NCBI GenBank assembly: GCA_041665165.1
Contig: JBAYJJ010000004.1
Span: 1 to 47,603 of the forward strand
Length of the DNA stretch: 47,603 nucleotides
Origin: MWCR01 sp041665165
Lineage (GTDB): Bacteria > Patescibacteriota > Patescibacteriia > 2-12-FULL-60-25
Reading direction: 5' to 3'
The notes beneath the pieces were generated by a model. The model did not search any database and was not told where the DNA came from. It was given only the letters and a program-made list of their open reading frames with translations. The number at the start of each line of letters is the position of its first letter. The first letter of the stretch is position 1. Below, one piece after another: positions 21,294-28,399 of the stretch. A program made the position numbers and the translations under genes.

Positions 21294-21320
21294 GCATCAC
21301 CTCATTGGAAGATGAGGCAA

Positions 21321-21349
21321 GTTGTACCAGAAAAAAGACAAAACGTCAA
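21321..21349 (-). promoter_or_regulatory. Promoter of the 20784-21293 gene
   Basis: Minus strand TTGACG (21349-21344), 17-base spacer, TACAAC (21326-21321). Confidence 0.75.
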
Positions 21350-21353
21350 GATA

Positions 21354-21384
21354 TAAAACAGCCCCGGTTTGGGGCTGTCTTTTA
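21354..21384. terminator. Terminator of the 21395-21673 gene
   Basis: ACAGCCCC-GGTTT-GGGGCTGT with A/T tracts on both sides. Confidence 0.85.
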
Positions 21385-21394
21385 TGTATTTATT

Positions 21395-21673
21395 TTACAT
21401 TTTGCCGTTTAAACCATGGCGAATAGCCTCCATAGTCTCATCCGGTGCATATTCATATTCTTTCCGGACAAGCTCGACTAAATCTCCTGTCAGATCAGGG
21501 TAATTATTAAGCACTTTTAACAATTCAGTATTTGGGATATCTTCTCCGCCGTGCCGCTGGCACAGCTCGATGATTTCATCGGTCAAAGACTTCAGTTCGG
21601 CCTTGGGCGCGCCATTGTTCAACTCATGTGCAATCTTATTGCGGATCTGATTTTGGATAAATTCTTTTTTCAT
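21395..21673 (-). CDS. Unrecognised small helical protein (92 residues)
   Basis: No family is recognised. The product is charged and helical (FIQNQIRNKIAHELNNGAP, LKSLTDEIIELCQRHGG, LVELVRKEYEYAPDE) without signal peptide or membrane segment. The start at 21673 was chosen because a perfect extended -10 (TGTTATAAT) ends six bases before it; the GTG at 21679 lies in the expected untranscribed region. This is a leaderless gene, unlike its cassette-type neighbours. Confidence 0.75.
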   Translation of the reverse strand: MKKEFIQNQIRNKIAHELNNGAPKAELKSLTDEIIELCQRHGGEDIPNTELLKVLNNYPDLTGDLVELVRKEYEYAPDETMEAIRHGLNGKM

Positions 21674-21679
21674 CCACAC

Positions 21680-21688
21680 ATTATAACA
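21680..21688 (-). promoter_or_regulatory. Extended -10 of the 21395-21673 gene
   Basis: Minus strand TGTTATAAT (21688-21680). It continues directly from the T tract of the preceding terminator. Confidence 0.85.
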
Positions 21689-21707
21689 AAAAGGGCACCG
21701 AAGTGCC
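21687..21707 (-). terminator. Terminator of the 53-residue peptide gene
   Basis: Minus strand GGCAC-TTCG-GTGCC then CTTTTTG, 33 bases after the stop codon; the tail merges with the next gene's -10. Confidence 0.8.
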
Positions 21708-21739
21708 GAGTCGTGTAAAGCCCCCGAGTTCGCATGAGG

Positions 21740-21901
21740 TCAATGAGCGGAGTTGCCTCGATTATTGGGTTGAGGCGAGATAATCATTGGGGTTGGTTGG
21801 GGAGCTTGATGAGAATCTCGCCTGCCAAGTATGAAGATTACGGCCGAGGCAACTATGGAGGCGAGCGCAATCACCCCAGCAACAGCAATAAGGTACACCA
21901 T
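21740..21901 (-). CDS. Small single-pass membrane protein (53 residues)
   Basis: The ORF encodes an N-terminal membrane segment of about 25 residues (MVYLIAVAGVIALASIVASA and on to FILG), then an RR pair and a Pro/Gln/Asn-rich tail ending NNRGNSAH. No family is recognised. GGAGGG lies five bases before the ATG, a TTGACC promoter (21954-21982) precedes it and a terminator follows. All signals agree, while an overlapping plus-strand frame (21734-21937) has none. It begins its transcription at the stop codon of mutM, which lies just upstream on the same strand. Confidence 0.7.
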   Translation of the reverse strand: MVYLIAVAGVIALASIVASAVIFILGRRDSHQAPQPTPMIISPQPNNRGNSAH

Positions 21902-21953
21902 GTCAGCCCTCCTTGGTTTTGCTCGGCCTGGTCTTGAGGGGCCGTTAATGCGG

Positions 21954-21982
21954 ATTTAACCACACGAAAATTATCAGGTCAA
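21954..21982 (-). promoter_or_regulatory. Promoter of the 53-residue peptide gene
   Basis: Minus strand TTGACC (21982-21977), 17-base spacer, TTAAAT (21959-21954). The -35 is directly after the mutM stop codon. Confidence 0.75.
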
Positions 21983-21983
21983 T

Positions 21984-22832
21984 CTAAGGCTGGCACTTTG
22001 GACAAAAATGCGTGCCGCGCTGGGAAACAGTCGTCTTTTGGATTGCAGTAGCGCAGACTGGGCAGGGCAAGCCTTTTTTGCCGTAGACTTTGAGCTTGTT
22101 TTCAAACCCGCCTTTTTTGCCCTCAGCATTCACATAGTCCCTAAAGCTTGTGCCCTGCACTTTGATGGATTGGCGCAGGATTTTTTGGATGGAGCGGGCA
22201 AGCCGCAACAGCTCAGGCTTGGTTAGTGTCCACGTTGGTCTGGATGGATTTATGTTTGCATCAAACAACGCCTCATCCGCATAGATGTTGCCAATGCCAG
22301 CGATTATTTTTTGGTCCATGAGAGCGGATTTGATTTTGCTGCGTTTGAATTCAGAAATTCTTTTAGAGATTTCTTCGGACTTAAGATCAAGAGGCTCGGG
22401 CCCGTAGGAATCTAAGATTTTAACGAGTTCGCGATTTGAGACAATGCGCATAAAGCCAAAAGTGCGCATGTCAGACCATAAAAGGCGTTTGTTTCCGAAA
22501 TCAAAAATCATGCGGTCGTGTTTGGTCGGAAAATAGCGCTTGTCGATCAACACAAGCTTGCCTGTCATCTTTAGGTGCGTCACCAAATTCGTCCTACGTC
22601 CTACGTCCCACGTCCTACGTGTCCTGTCGAAACCGGATTGAAACTCCCAGATAATCAATTTGGCGCGGCGGTAGACTTTGACCAGTTTTTTATTGATCAG
22701 TTTTTTTGCGAATGACGCGCCAGCTGGGAATTCGCGTCCGGTTTTGAATACTAAAATATCTTTGACTGTTTGTCCGGCCAACTCATGATCCAATCTTCTG
22801 GTAATAGTCTCAACCTCTGGCAGTTCTGGCAT
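21984..22832 (-). CDS. mutM: Formamidopyrimidine-DNA glycosylase
   Basis: The 282-residue enzyme excises oxidised purines such as 8-oxoguanine and nicks the site by beta/delta elimination. It begins MPELPEVET, with Pro2 as nucleophile and Glu3, has the catalytic Lys in HLKMTGKL, the H2TH part (IIAGIGNIYADEALFDANI) and a C-terminal zinc finger (CPVC ... CPKC). The ATG at 22832 exposes the needed Pro2, so upstream codons of the frame are not used. An extra ~12 residues (RTRRTWDVGRRT) between FQSGFD and NLVTHLKM come from a tandem word repeat at 22591-22628. TGTTAATTC lies five bases before the ATG, consistent with a leaderless start. No terminator is evident. Confidence 0.93.
   Translation of the reverse strand: MPELPEVETITRRLDHELAGQTVKDILVFKTGREFPAGASFAKKLINKKLVKVYRRAKLIIWEFQSGFDRTRRTWDVGRRTNLVTHLKMTGKLVLIDKRYFPTKHDRMIFDFGNKRLLWSDMRTFGFMRIVSNRELVKILDSYGPEPLDLKSEEISKRISEFKRSKIKSALMDQKIIAGIGNIYADEALFDANINPSRPTWTLTKPELLRLARSIQKILRQSIKVQGTSFRDYVNAEGKKGGFENKLKVYGKKGLPCPVCATAIQKTTVSQRGTHFCPKCQP
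22591..22628. repeat. GTCCTACGT word repeat inside mutM
   Basis: GTCCTACGTCCTACGTCCCA and CGTCCTACGTGTCCTGTC repeat the same 9-base word with small changes, in frame and without stop codons. It adds residues absent from the usual enzyme. Confidence 0.75.
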
Positions 22833-22870
22833 ATTAAGAATTAACAATTTACAATTAATAATGAACAATT
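22833..22870. repeat. AT-rich short-word repeat before mutM
   Basis: AAGAATTAACAATTTACAAT and TTAATAATGAACAATTACAA repeat the words ACAATTTACAATT. It abuts the start codon and may supply the -10. Confidence 0.5.
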
Positions 22871-22890
22871 ACAACCCCTTATCGAGGTGA

Positions 22891-22920
22891 TTGACAAGAA
22901 GGCGTAGTTCTGCGTAAATA
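22891..22920 (+). promoter_or_regulatory. Promoter of the 22949 gene
   Basis: TTGACA (22891-22896), 18-base spacer, TAAATA (22915-22920). Confidence 0.7.
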
Positions 22921-22948
22921 TACCCAGTACATTCATAGGAGAAAGATC

Positions 22949-23728
22949 ATGGGAAACAAGACTCTGAGCCCAGAAGCAAAAGCCAGGGCTGAGGAAGTTT
23001 TCCAGTCTTGGCTCAACGCGGTTAACATTTTTTTTGCAGGGGATGTCGGCAAAGGCGTGTTGAAAGAAATGCCAGCACATCTGCGAGGCCCAATGCGTTC
23101 TACGTTGGCAGCGCAGATCAAACCTCCAGACGGTGCTGATGAACAGTTTACTCAAGCTATCCGGGTTTTGAGGCTTGAAAAGCGGCTGGAGGCCAAGAGC
23201 CAACTTCGCGAAGTTCTTTCTGCGCGCAATAAAGACGAGCCGCTCGAGCGTGAGTGGATAGCTTTGGAGGCAGGCGCGATCGGCAATGTGTCCAGCGTCA
23301 AGCGCGTTTCCACGTGGAGCCTCAAAGTTGTCAAACCGGATGAAGTGCAAGCACCTTGTGAGTTGTCGCCATCCACGGCAGGGCCAGAAACTTTGCCAGC
23401 ACCGCCTTCGGAGCCTGAATCGCCTGAGCCTGATTCCAAGTCAACCATGCCAGCTCCACCAGCCCTAACCATCCCTGCGGCATACAGCCCACAGGCACTG
23501 ATGGACTGGAAAGAGTCTGGCAGGCTTCCTTCTTGGGAAGAGTTGCTTAACACAGGGCTCAACGAAGAAATTGTCGATGAAGAACAAGTTGAAACACGCC
23601 GTGCGATCCTTCCACCCCCGTCTAATCAAGAAGACTCACCGGAGATCCAAGTTGAAGAAGATCTTGGCTTAGAAACGTCCACGTCAGAAGTAGACTTGAT
23701 CTTTGAAGAGTTTTCCAAAGATCCTTAG
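22949..23728 (+). CDS. Unrecognised protein with Pro/Glu-rich middle (259 residues)
   Basis: No family is recognised. The first ~130 residues are helical and basic/acidic mixed (EEVFQSWLNAVNIFF, VLRLEKRLEAKSQLREVL). Residues about 130-180 form a Pro/Ser/Glu-rich low-complexity linker (PSTAGPETLPAPPSEPESPE), and the last 50 are strongly acidic. No export signal. AGGAGA lies seven bases before the ATG. The composition resembles the two-gene cassette at 33162-34795 (acidic and Pro-rich disorder). Terminator directly at the stop codon. Confidence 0.75.
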   Translation: MGNKTLSPEAKARAEEVFQSWLNAVNIFFAGDVGKGVLKEMPAHLRGPMRSTLAAQIKPPDGADEQFTQAIRVLRLEKRLEAKSQLREVLSARNKDEPLEREWIALEAGAIGNVSSVKRVSTWSLKVVKPDEVQAPCELSPSTAGPETLPAPPSEPESPEPDSKSTMPAPPALTIPAAYSPQALMDWKESGRLPSWEELLNTGLNEEIVDEEQVETRRAILPPPSNQEDSPEIQVEEDLGLETSTSEVDLIFEEFSKDP

Positions 23729-23751
23729 CGGCAACTCAAGCCGCTTTTTTA
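23727..23751 (+). terminator. Terminator overlapping two gene ends
   Basis: AGCGGC...GCCGCT then TTTTT. It begins at the stop codon of the 22949 gene and its 3' arm encodes the last residues of the convergent transporter gene. Confidence 0.85.
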
Positions 23752-24704
23752 GTTCTTTTAATTTTCAACTTATCTAATTTGACTGCGTAGGAAGCGATCC
23801 ATTTGAAAGGCACGAGCAAGACATTTAGCACCAGCAGTATTAACACCATCTGTGTCATTAATTTTCCGCCAGGGAAAAATTTAGTTGCCACATATAAAGC
23901 CAAAGTGTTATTTAAATAGACCATGCACAAGGCGAGTGTGGCTTTTTCCGAATTAGACCTCCACCACACCATGAAAAAAGCCATGGCTGTTAAAATAGCA
24001 ACATATAAAAGCATCACGACCATCAAGCCCGCATCATACATGGTGAAAGAGATCGGATCTTGAGCTGTGCTTTGGGCCACGATGGCTGCGATTAAGATGC
24101 CAAAGGCAGCGATTGAGATTTCGCGCCACCACAGGGCGTGTTTTTTTGTAAATTTAGGAAACCGGTCTTGAGTGATCTTGGCTGCGAAGAAGGGGAGAAC
24201 GATTACGATAAAAAGATTGAGGAAAAGCGAGAAGACCGGGATCGGAACAGTACGGCCAATGGCAAACCATAATACGAGAGGGATGGTCAAAGGCGCGAGC
24301 AAAGAGGTCGTGGCCGTCACGATTAAGGCCAAACTTGTTTTGCCGCCGAACAAATCTGCGATTAAGGCAATTGTCATACCAGTTGGCATGGCGCCGGTAA
24401 TCAAAAATGCTGTTGCCCATTCAGGGGAAAAGGTTTTGGCCGGGAGCCACATGGCAATGGGCAAAAAAAGCAGCATGAAACCATTGGCCAAAGCCAGCAT
24501 TTTCCAATCTTTGGCATAGCCCACCATTTCCTTAAAATCCAGCCGCAAGCTGGACGTAAAAAAGATGAGCATCAGTAAAGGCGTGGAGTATATTGCCAGA
24601 GGCAAAAAGAATTTTGGGAAAATAATACCCAAAACAATGCCCAAGACCACGATCATGATTTGGTTTTCAAACAAAAAGTGCCTGGTCTTTGCAATCCAGC
24701 TCAT
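23736..24704 (-). CDS. Bile acid:sodium symporter (BASS/SBF) family transporter
   Basis: The 322-residue protein has eight to ten membrane segments. The block GAMPTGMTIALIADLFGGKTSLALIVTATTSLLAPLTIP matches the core of the SBF/BASS family (two-fold related halves with crossing helices at TM4 and TM9), and YLNNTLALYVATKFF fits the second. Members move organic acids with sodium in; the substrate here is unknown. The start codon overlaps the stop codon of the PfkB kinase gene by four bases (ATGA), so the two are co-transcribed and a link between sugar or nucleoside phosphorylation and uptake is possible. Confidence 0.8.
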   Translation of the reverse strand: MSWIAKTRHFLFENQIMIVVLGIVLGIIFPKFFLPLAIYSTPLLMLIFFTSSLRLDFKEMVGYAKDWKMLALANGFMLLFLPIAMWLPAKTFSPEWATAFLITGAMPTGMTIALIADLFGGKTSLALIVTATTSLLAPLTIPLVLWFAIGRTVPIPVFSLFLNLFIVIVLPFFAAKITQDRFPKFTKKHALWWREISIAAFGILIAAIVAQSTAQDPISFTMYDAGLMVVMLLYVAILTAMAFFMVWWRSNSEKATLALCMVYLNNTLALYVATKFFPGGKLMTQMVLILLVLNVLLVPFKWIASYAVKLDKLKIKRTKKAA

Positions 24705-25693
24705 AAAAGGCGCACCCTTACTTTGGCCAAGTCTTTGTGCGAAGGATATGACTTCAAAATTCCGGCTTTTGCTCCCATATGCGTGATTACGCCCAGGCTG
24801 TTATTCATGCCTGCACGCAAACCCTGTTCTAGATCGTCAGTCTTGATGAACGCGGCCACGAAAGCGCTGCCAAAGGCATCGCCTGCGCCCGTGGTGTTGA
24901 TTCTGCGACCAGGCAAAGCATCCCCGAAAATCAGTTTTTTGTTTTTTGGATCAAAATAATATGCTCCATGCGGACCGTCCGTGACAACAAGGGCTGTGAG
25001 GGGGAGAGGGCCTAGCTTTTTCATGACACTTTCCAAATGTCTGGGAGCTTTCTCAGCCAGACCAGCTGCTTCTTCGCGGTTCATGATCAAGATATCGGTC
25101 TGTTTGATCAGCTGTCGCAGGCCTGTCAGCCCGTGATGCAACTCGCCATTGCCTGGATTCCAGGCGATTTTGATACCGGCTTTTTTCGCATGCGCAAAAA
25201 TGGGTTTGATCCTTTTCAAGTCATCACTAATCGAGGTCAGATAAATCCACTTGGTTTTTACTTTGCGCCAGTTGATTAGGTCAGGGTTAAGCTGGGCGGC
25301 GGCGCCTCTATAGGCAAGTATGCTGCGCTGACCAGTGCCCGCGAGGATAATCAACGAATAGCTGGTTTTTTCTTTGTATCCGACCTGGGTTTCTTTGACT
25401 TTTATTTTGTTCTCATGCAAAACATCCAAGACCTCGCGGCCATTCTGGTCATCGCCTACGCGGCAGATGCAATTTGTCCTTAAACCAAAGCGCTGAAAAG
25501 TCACGGCCGCGTTCGTGGCGCCGCCGCCGGTTTCAAAAATCACATCATCTACTGCAATTTTTGCGCCCATGGGAAGGCGAGCATCAAAACCATCCGGAGC
25601 ATTAGCATCTTTTTCACGTTCAAAATGCGTGCTGCGTACAAATACGTCGCGCGTACCCGCCCCTATGGTGCAAACGTCAAACCTAGAGAACAT
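24701..25693 (-). CDS. PfkB-family carbohydrate/nucleoside kinase
   Basis: The 330-residue protein has the ribokinase fold: N-terminal TIGAGTRDVFV, the FETGGGATNAAVTFQRFG block of PfkB signature 1, TDGPHGAYYF, and the ATP-binding/catalytic signature 2 NTTGAGDAFGSAFVAAF with the catalytic Asp. It transfers phosphate from ATP to a sugar or nucleoside; the substrate (ribose, adenosine, fructose-phosphate or other) cannot be fixed from sequence. The extended -10 TGCTATAAT ends seven bases before the ATG, a leaderless start. Operon with the BASS-family transporter through an ATGA overlap. Confidence 0.87.
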   Translation of the reverse strand: MFSRFDVCTIGAGTRDVFVRSTHFEREKDANAPDGFDARLPMGAKIAVDDVIFETGGGATNAAVTFQRFGLRTNCICRVGDDQNGREVLDVLHENKIKVKETQVGYKEKTSYSLIILAGTGQRSILAYRGAAAQLNPDLINWRKVKTKWIYLTSISDDLKRIKPIFAHAKKAGIKIAWNPGNGELHHGLTGLRQLIKQTDILIMNREEAAGLAEKAPRHLESVMKKLGPLPLTALVVTDGPHGAYYFDPKNKKLIFGDALPGRRINTTGAGDAFGSAFVAAFIKTDDLEQGLRAGMNNSLGVITHMGAKAGILKSYPSHKDLAKVRVRLL

Positions 25694-25700
25694 TACGGGT

Positions 25701-25709
25701 ATTATAGCA
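25701..25709 (-). promoter_or_regulatory. Extended -10 of the PfkB/BASS operon
   Basis: Minus strand TGCTATAAT (25709-25701), perfect consensus, seven bases before the ATG. Confidence 0.88.
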
Positions 25710-25731
25710 CAACTTAGTTGCCTCTCCTTTG

Positions 25732-25848
25732 ATTCCCCGCCTACGAGAGAAGGCGGGGACCTTTAGTGATTTAAGTCACGAAACAAACAAGTCCCCGCCT
25801 TGAAAAGGAGGGGCGTCCTGCGAGGCCAAAGAGCAGGACGGGGTGGTT
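25732..25848. repeat. REP-like repeat, CCCCGCCT/AGGCGGGG
   Basis: CCCCGCCT-N-AGGCGGGG, then GTCCCCGCCTT and CGTCCTGC/GCAGGACG arms, ending GGGGTGGTT. This type of repeat is known in many bacteria. No ORF. Confidence 0.65.
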
Positions 25849-25877
25849 CCGACTGCCATGACACAAAAAAACGGGCA

Positions 25878-25886
25878 TGTTAATCT
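25878..25886 (+). promoter_or_regulatory. Extended -10 of the DUF2207 gene
   Basis: TGTTAATCT (TG-N-TAATCT) ends eight bases before the ATG at 25895. Confidence 0.65.
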
Positions 25887-25894
25887 ATCGGCAT

Positions 25895-27610
25895 ATGAAA
25901 AAGATGTGCGTATTTGCAGTAATTTTTGCCACAACTTGGCTTATATCATCTGTCCCGGCCCAAGCAGCCCCGATTGACCAGGAAGTCATCAAAGATTTCA
26001 GTGCCCAGGCCACGCTGACCCCGGACCGCATGCTGAAAGTCAAAGAGACTATTGAGTATGATTTTGGTTCTACGCCAAAACACGGCATATATAGGTATAT
26101 TCCCGAGGCTTATTCGCGCAATGGTTTGCGCTATAATTTGAGGTTTGATGTTCTGGATGTTAAGCGCGATGGCCAAAGCGAGCCTTATGAATTGAGCCGT
26201 ACAGGCGGTGACTTGCGCTTGAAGGTCGGGAGAGCGGATTCCACCATGACTGGTGCCCATGTCTATATCATTGAGTATCAGACAGACAAGGCCATCAACT
26301 TTTTCAAGGATCACTCAGAGCTGTATTGGAATGTGAACGGCATTGGCTGGCCTGTAGCAGTTGAAAAGACGTCTTTTGAATTGATCTCGCCGTTGGGCGC
26401 ATCCACTACCCAGCAGTTCGCTTGTTTTACCGGGCATTTGGGTTCGACTGAGAACTCGTGCACGCTTTCAAGCACCAAAGATTCTTTGCTTGTATCTGCT
26501 GACCGCTTGTTGAATCCAGAAGAGACCATGACAGTCGTCTTCAGCTTCCCCACGGGCATGATCAAGCAGCCTACTGGCTGGGAAATTTTTTGGAGCACGT
26601 TCAAGGACAATGTCATCCTTATCTTTCCGTTGATCGCCTTGGCCATCATGCTTTATTTATGGAGCACGCGCGGCAAAGACCCGCCGCCGGACACGATCAT
26701 CCCCCAATACGACATACCTCAAGGCTTGGATCCCATGCTTTTGTCTGCGGCTTTGGGCGAGGGTGTGATTCCGAGCCGGGGAGTGACGGCTGATTTGATA
26801 GAAATGGCGCGCAAAGGCTACCTGAAAATAGAATATGGCGAAGAAAAGAAATTATTCGGCACCAAGCAGATATTCACTTTCGTGAAAGGTAAGCTGCCTG
26901 CAGACAATCCGAAGTGGCACAGGACCCTTTGGAACGGATTGTTTGATGGCGGAGACTCGGACAAGGCGACTATCGATGATCTGAAAGAAAAGCAATTCTA
27001 TTCGGATATCCAAAAAGCCAAAGTTCAGGCCACGCCAGAGCTGAGCAAGCTTCATATCTTTGCGTTCAATCCTTATGCTGTGCGTTCCTTATATGTTGTG
27101 GCGGCCCTGATCGCTGCATTTGTCGTGCAAGTGATCGGCAATGACACACCAGCCGGCATATGGGCGGCTGTCATGACTTTTTTGGTTGTCGCTATCGTGG
27201 GCTGGTTCATGCCGCGCCGCACCAAAGAGGGGACGGCCTTGGTGGCCGAGGTCAAAGGCTTCAAATGGTTCTTGAGCGTGACCGAAGAGGAGCGTCTTAA
27301 GTTCCATAATGCCCCAGCCAGGACACCGGCCCAGTTCATGGAGTTTTTGCCGGCTGCCATTGCGCTCGGCGTGGAAACTGAATGGGCCGAACAGTTCAAG
27401 GATCTACAGATTCCGCCGCCAGACTGGTATAACGGCAACATGAGCACATTTAACAGCCTCTTGTTGGTTCATTCGCTTTCCAGTATGCATACAGCCGCAG
27501 TATCCGCGGCTTATTCGCCTCCGGCCAGCACCGCAGGCGGCGGCGGATCTGGTTTTTCCGGTGGTGGAGGCGGCGGAGGTTTTGGTGGAGGCGGCGGTGG
27601 GAGCTGGTGA
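25895..27610 (+). CDS. DUF2207-family membrane protein
   Basis: The 571-residue protein has a signal peptide (VFAVIFATTWLISSVPAQA), a large extracytoplasmic beta domain (about 25-235) with the family block IDQEVIKDFSAQATLTPDRMLKV and KHGIYRYIPEAY, a membrane segment at about 245-265, a cytosolic part, two close membrane segments at about 395-445, and a Gly-rich end (GGGGSGFSGG... ending GGGSW) typical of DUF2207 proteins. Its function is unknown; it is common in Patescibacteria and Firmicutes and may act in envelope maintenance. Leaderless start at 25895. It precedes the copper operon, but the csoR operator lies between, so they are probably separate units. Confidence 0.85.
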   Translation: MKKMCVFAVIFATTWLISSVPAQAAPIDQEVIKDFSAQATLTPDRMLKVKETIEYDFGSTPKHGIYRYIPEAYSRNGLRYNLRFDVLDVKRDGQSEPYELSRTGGDLRLKVGRADSTMTGAHVYIIEYQTDKAINFFKDHSELYWNVNGIGWPVAVEKTSFELISPLGASTTQQFACFTGHLGSTENSCTLSSTKDSLLVSADRLLNPEETMTVVFSFPTGMIKQPTGWEIFWSTFKDNVILIFPLIALAIMLYLWSTRGKDPPPDTIIPQYDIPQGLDPMLLSAALGEGVIPSRGVTADLIEMARKGYLKIEYGEEKKLFGTKQIFTFVKGKLPADNPKWHRTLWNGLFDGGDSDKATIDDLKEKQFYSDIQKAKVQATPELSKLHIFAFNPYAVRSLYVVAALIAAFVVQVIGNDTPAGIWAAVMTFLVVAIVGWFMPRRTKEGTALVAEVKGFKWFLSVTEEERLKFHNAPARTPAQFMEFLPAAIALGVETEWAEQFKDLQIPPPDWYNGNMSTFNSLLLVHSLSSMHTAAVSAAYSPPASTAGGGGSGFSGGGGGGGFGGGGGGSW

Positions 27611-27647
27611 TTTGACCGGCTTTGCGCTCTGGTATATCCTACTATCC

Positions 27648-27666
27648 ATACCTGGGGGGTAGGTAT
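27648..27666. promoter_or_regulatory. CsoR/RcnR-type operator of the copper operon
   Basis: ATACC-TGGGGGGT-AGGTAT: inverted ATACC/GGTAT arms around a G6 tract, as in known CsoR/RcnR operators (for example TACT-G6-N-AGTA). It lies ten bases before the csoR start codon, downstream of TGGTATATC, a possible extended -10 at 27630-27638, so a bound CsoR would block transcription of the operon. Confidence 0.75.
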
Positions 27667-27675
27667 GCCTATTTT

Positions 27676-27948
27676 ATGAACCAAAACAAGCAAAAAGCCT
27701 TGCTCAGCTATAAAAAAGCCTCGTCTTTGCTCAAACGCATCATTGAGATGACAGAGTCAGACACATATTGCATGGATATCATGCAGCAAAACTTGGCTGC
27801 TATCGGCTTGCTTAAGTCTGCGCACCAGACTTTGATGGAAAACCACCTCAACACCTGCTTTAAGACAGCTATGGAAAAGAGCGATGCTAAGCGCAAACAG
27901 CGGATGATTGAAGAAATCCTAAAAGTTTCTAAGCTAGCCAGCAAATAA
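27676..27948 (+). CDS. csoR: Copper-sensing repressor CsoR
   Basis: The 90-residue protein is all helical, of the DUF156 (CsoR/RcnR/FrmR) family. The copper ligands are Cys32 (DTYCMDI), His57 (ENHLNTC) and Cys61; their spacing (25 and 4) is the same as in Mycobacterium tuberculosis CsoR. Copper(I) binding releases these repressors from a G-tract operator, and such a site is at 27648-27666. The ATG at 27676 is preferred to the upstream TTG at 27622, which precedes the operator. First gene of the copper operon, with the next ATG two bases after its stop codon. Confidence 0.92.
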   Translation: MNQNKQKALLSYKKASSLLKRIIEMTESDTYCMDIMQQNLAAIGLLKSAHQTLMENHLNTCFKTAMEKSDAKRKQRMIEEILKVSKLASK

Positions 27949-27950
27949 CT

Positions 27951-28334
27951 ATGAAACGCAGCCTGGCAGCATATATAGGAGTATCCCTTAGCATATGGAT
28001 GGCCATTGGCGTTTTTTGTTCGCACATTTTTATGCAGCCAGCCCAAGCCGCAGGCAGCATGCCTATCCATTGCATGGGTATTTCGGCCAGCGACTCAAAT
28101 ATTTTGCCGCAAGCTTCAAATACCAGTCTGCCGGATTGCTGTGTCAGCCAAAACGACAGCTCCTCAAATAAGCCAGCGACTTTTAATGGCCTGAGTTTTG
28201 ATTTACAGGCAGCCGATCTGACTGAAAGCACGACTTTTTCCATAACAAAAAATCAAACACGCATAAAATGCTTGCATTTTTCCCAGGCACCGCCTGGTCT
28301 TGTGTTGGTCAACACCACGATTTTGCGCGAGTGA
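27951..28334 (+). CDS. Small secreted Cys/Met protein in the copper operon
   Basis: The 127-residue product has a signal peptide (about residues 1-34, ending PAQA). The mature part has possible copper(I) ligands: SMPIHCMG near its start and LPDCCVS further on. No family is recognised with confidence; its position between csoR and the cupredoxin fusion suggests a metal-binding or copper-delivery role outside the membrane. ATG two bases after csoR. The last third is polar with one further Cys and His (IKCLHFS). Confidence 0.7.
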   Translation: MKRSLAAYIGVSLSIWMAIGVFCSHIFMQPAQAAGSMPIHCMGISASDSNILPQASNTSLPDCCVSQNDSSSNKPATFNGLSFDLQAADLTESTTFSITKNQTRIKCLHFSQAPPGLVLVNTTILRE

Positions 28335-28350
28335 TCTTCGTAAAACTTAA

Positions 28351-28386
28351 AGCCCCCTTGATAAAGGGGGATCGAGGGGGATTTTA
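28351..28386. repeat. REP-like repeat, CCCCCTTGATAAAGGGGGATCG type
   Basis: GCCCCCTTGATAAAGGGGGA forms CCCCCTT/AAGGGGG arms, then TCGAGGGGGATTTT. Repeats of this type occur in many bacteria. It lies inside the copper operon between two genes. Confidence 0.6.
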
Positions 28387-28399
28387 ACATTAAGCTTTT

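Noticed and set aside
21734..21937. 67-codon plus-strand frame
   Set aside because: The minus strand encodes a 53-residue membrane peptide with promoter, Shine-Dalgarno site and terminator; the plus frame has none.
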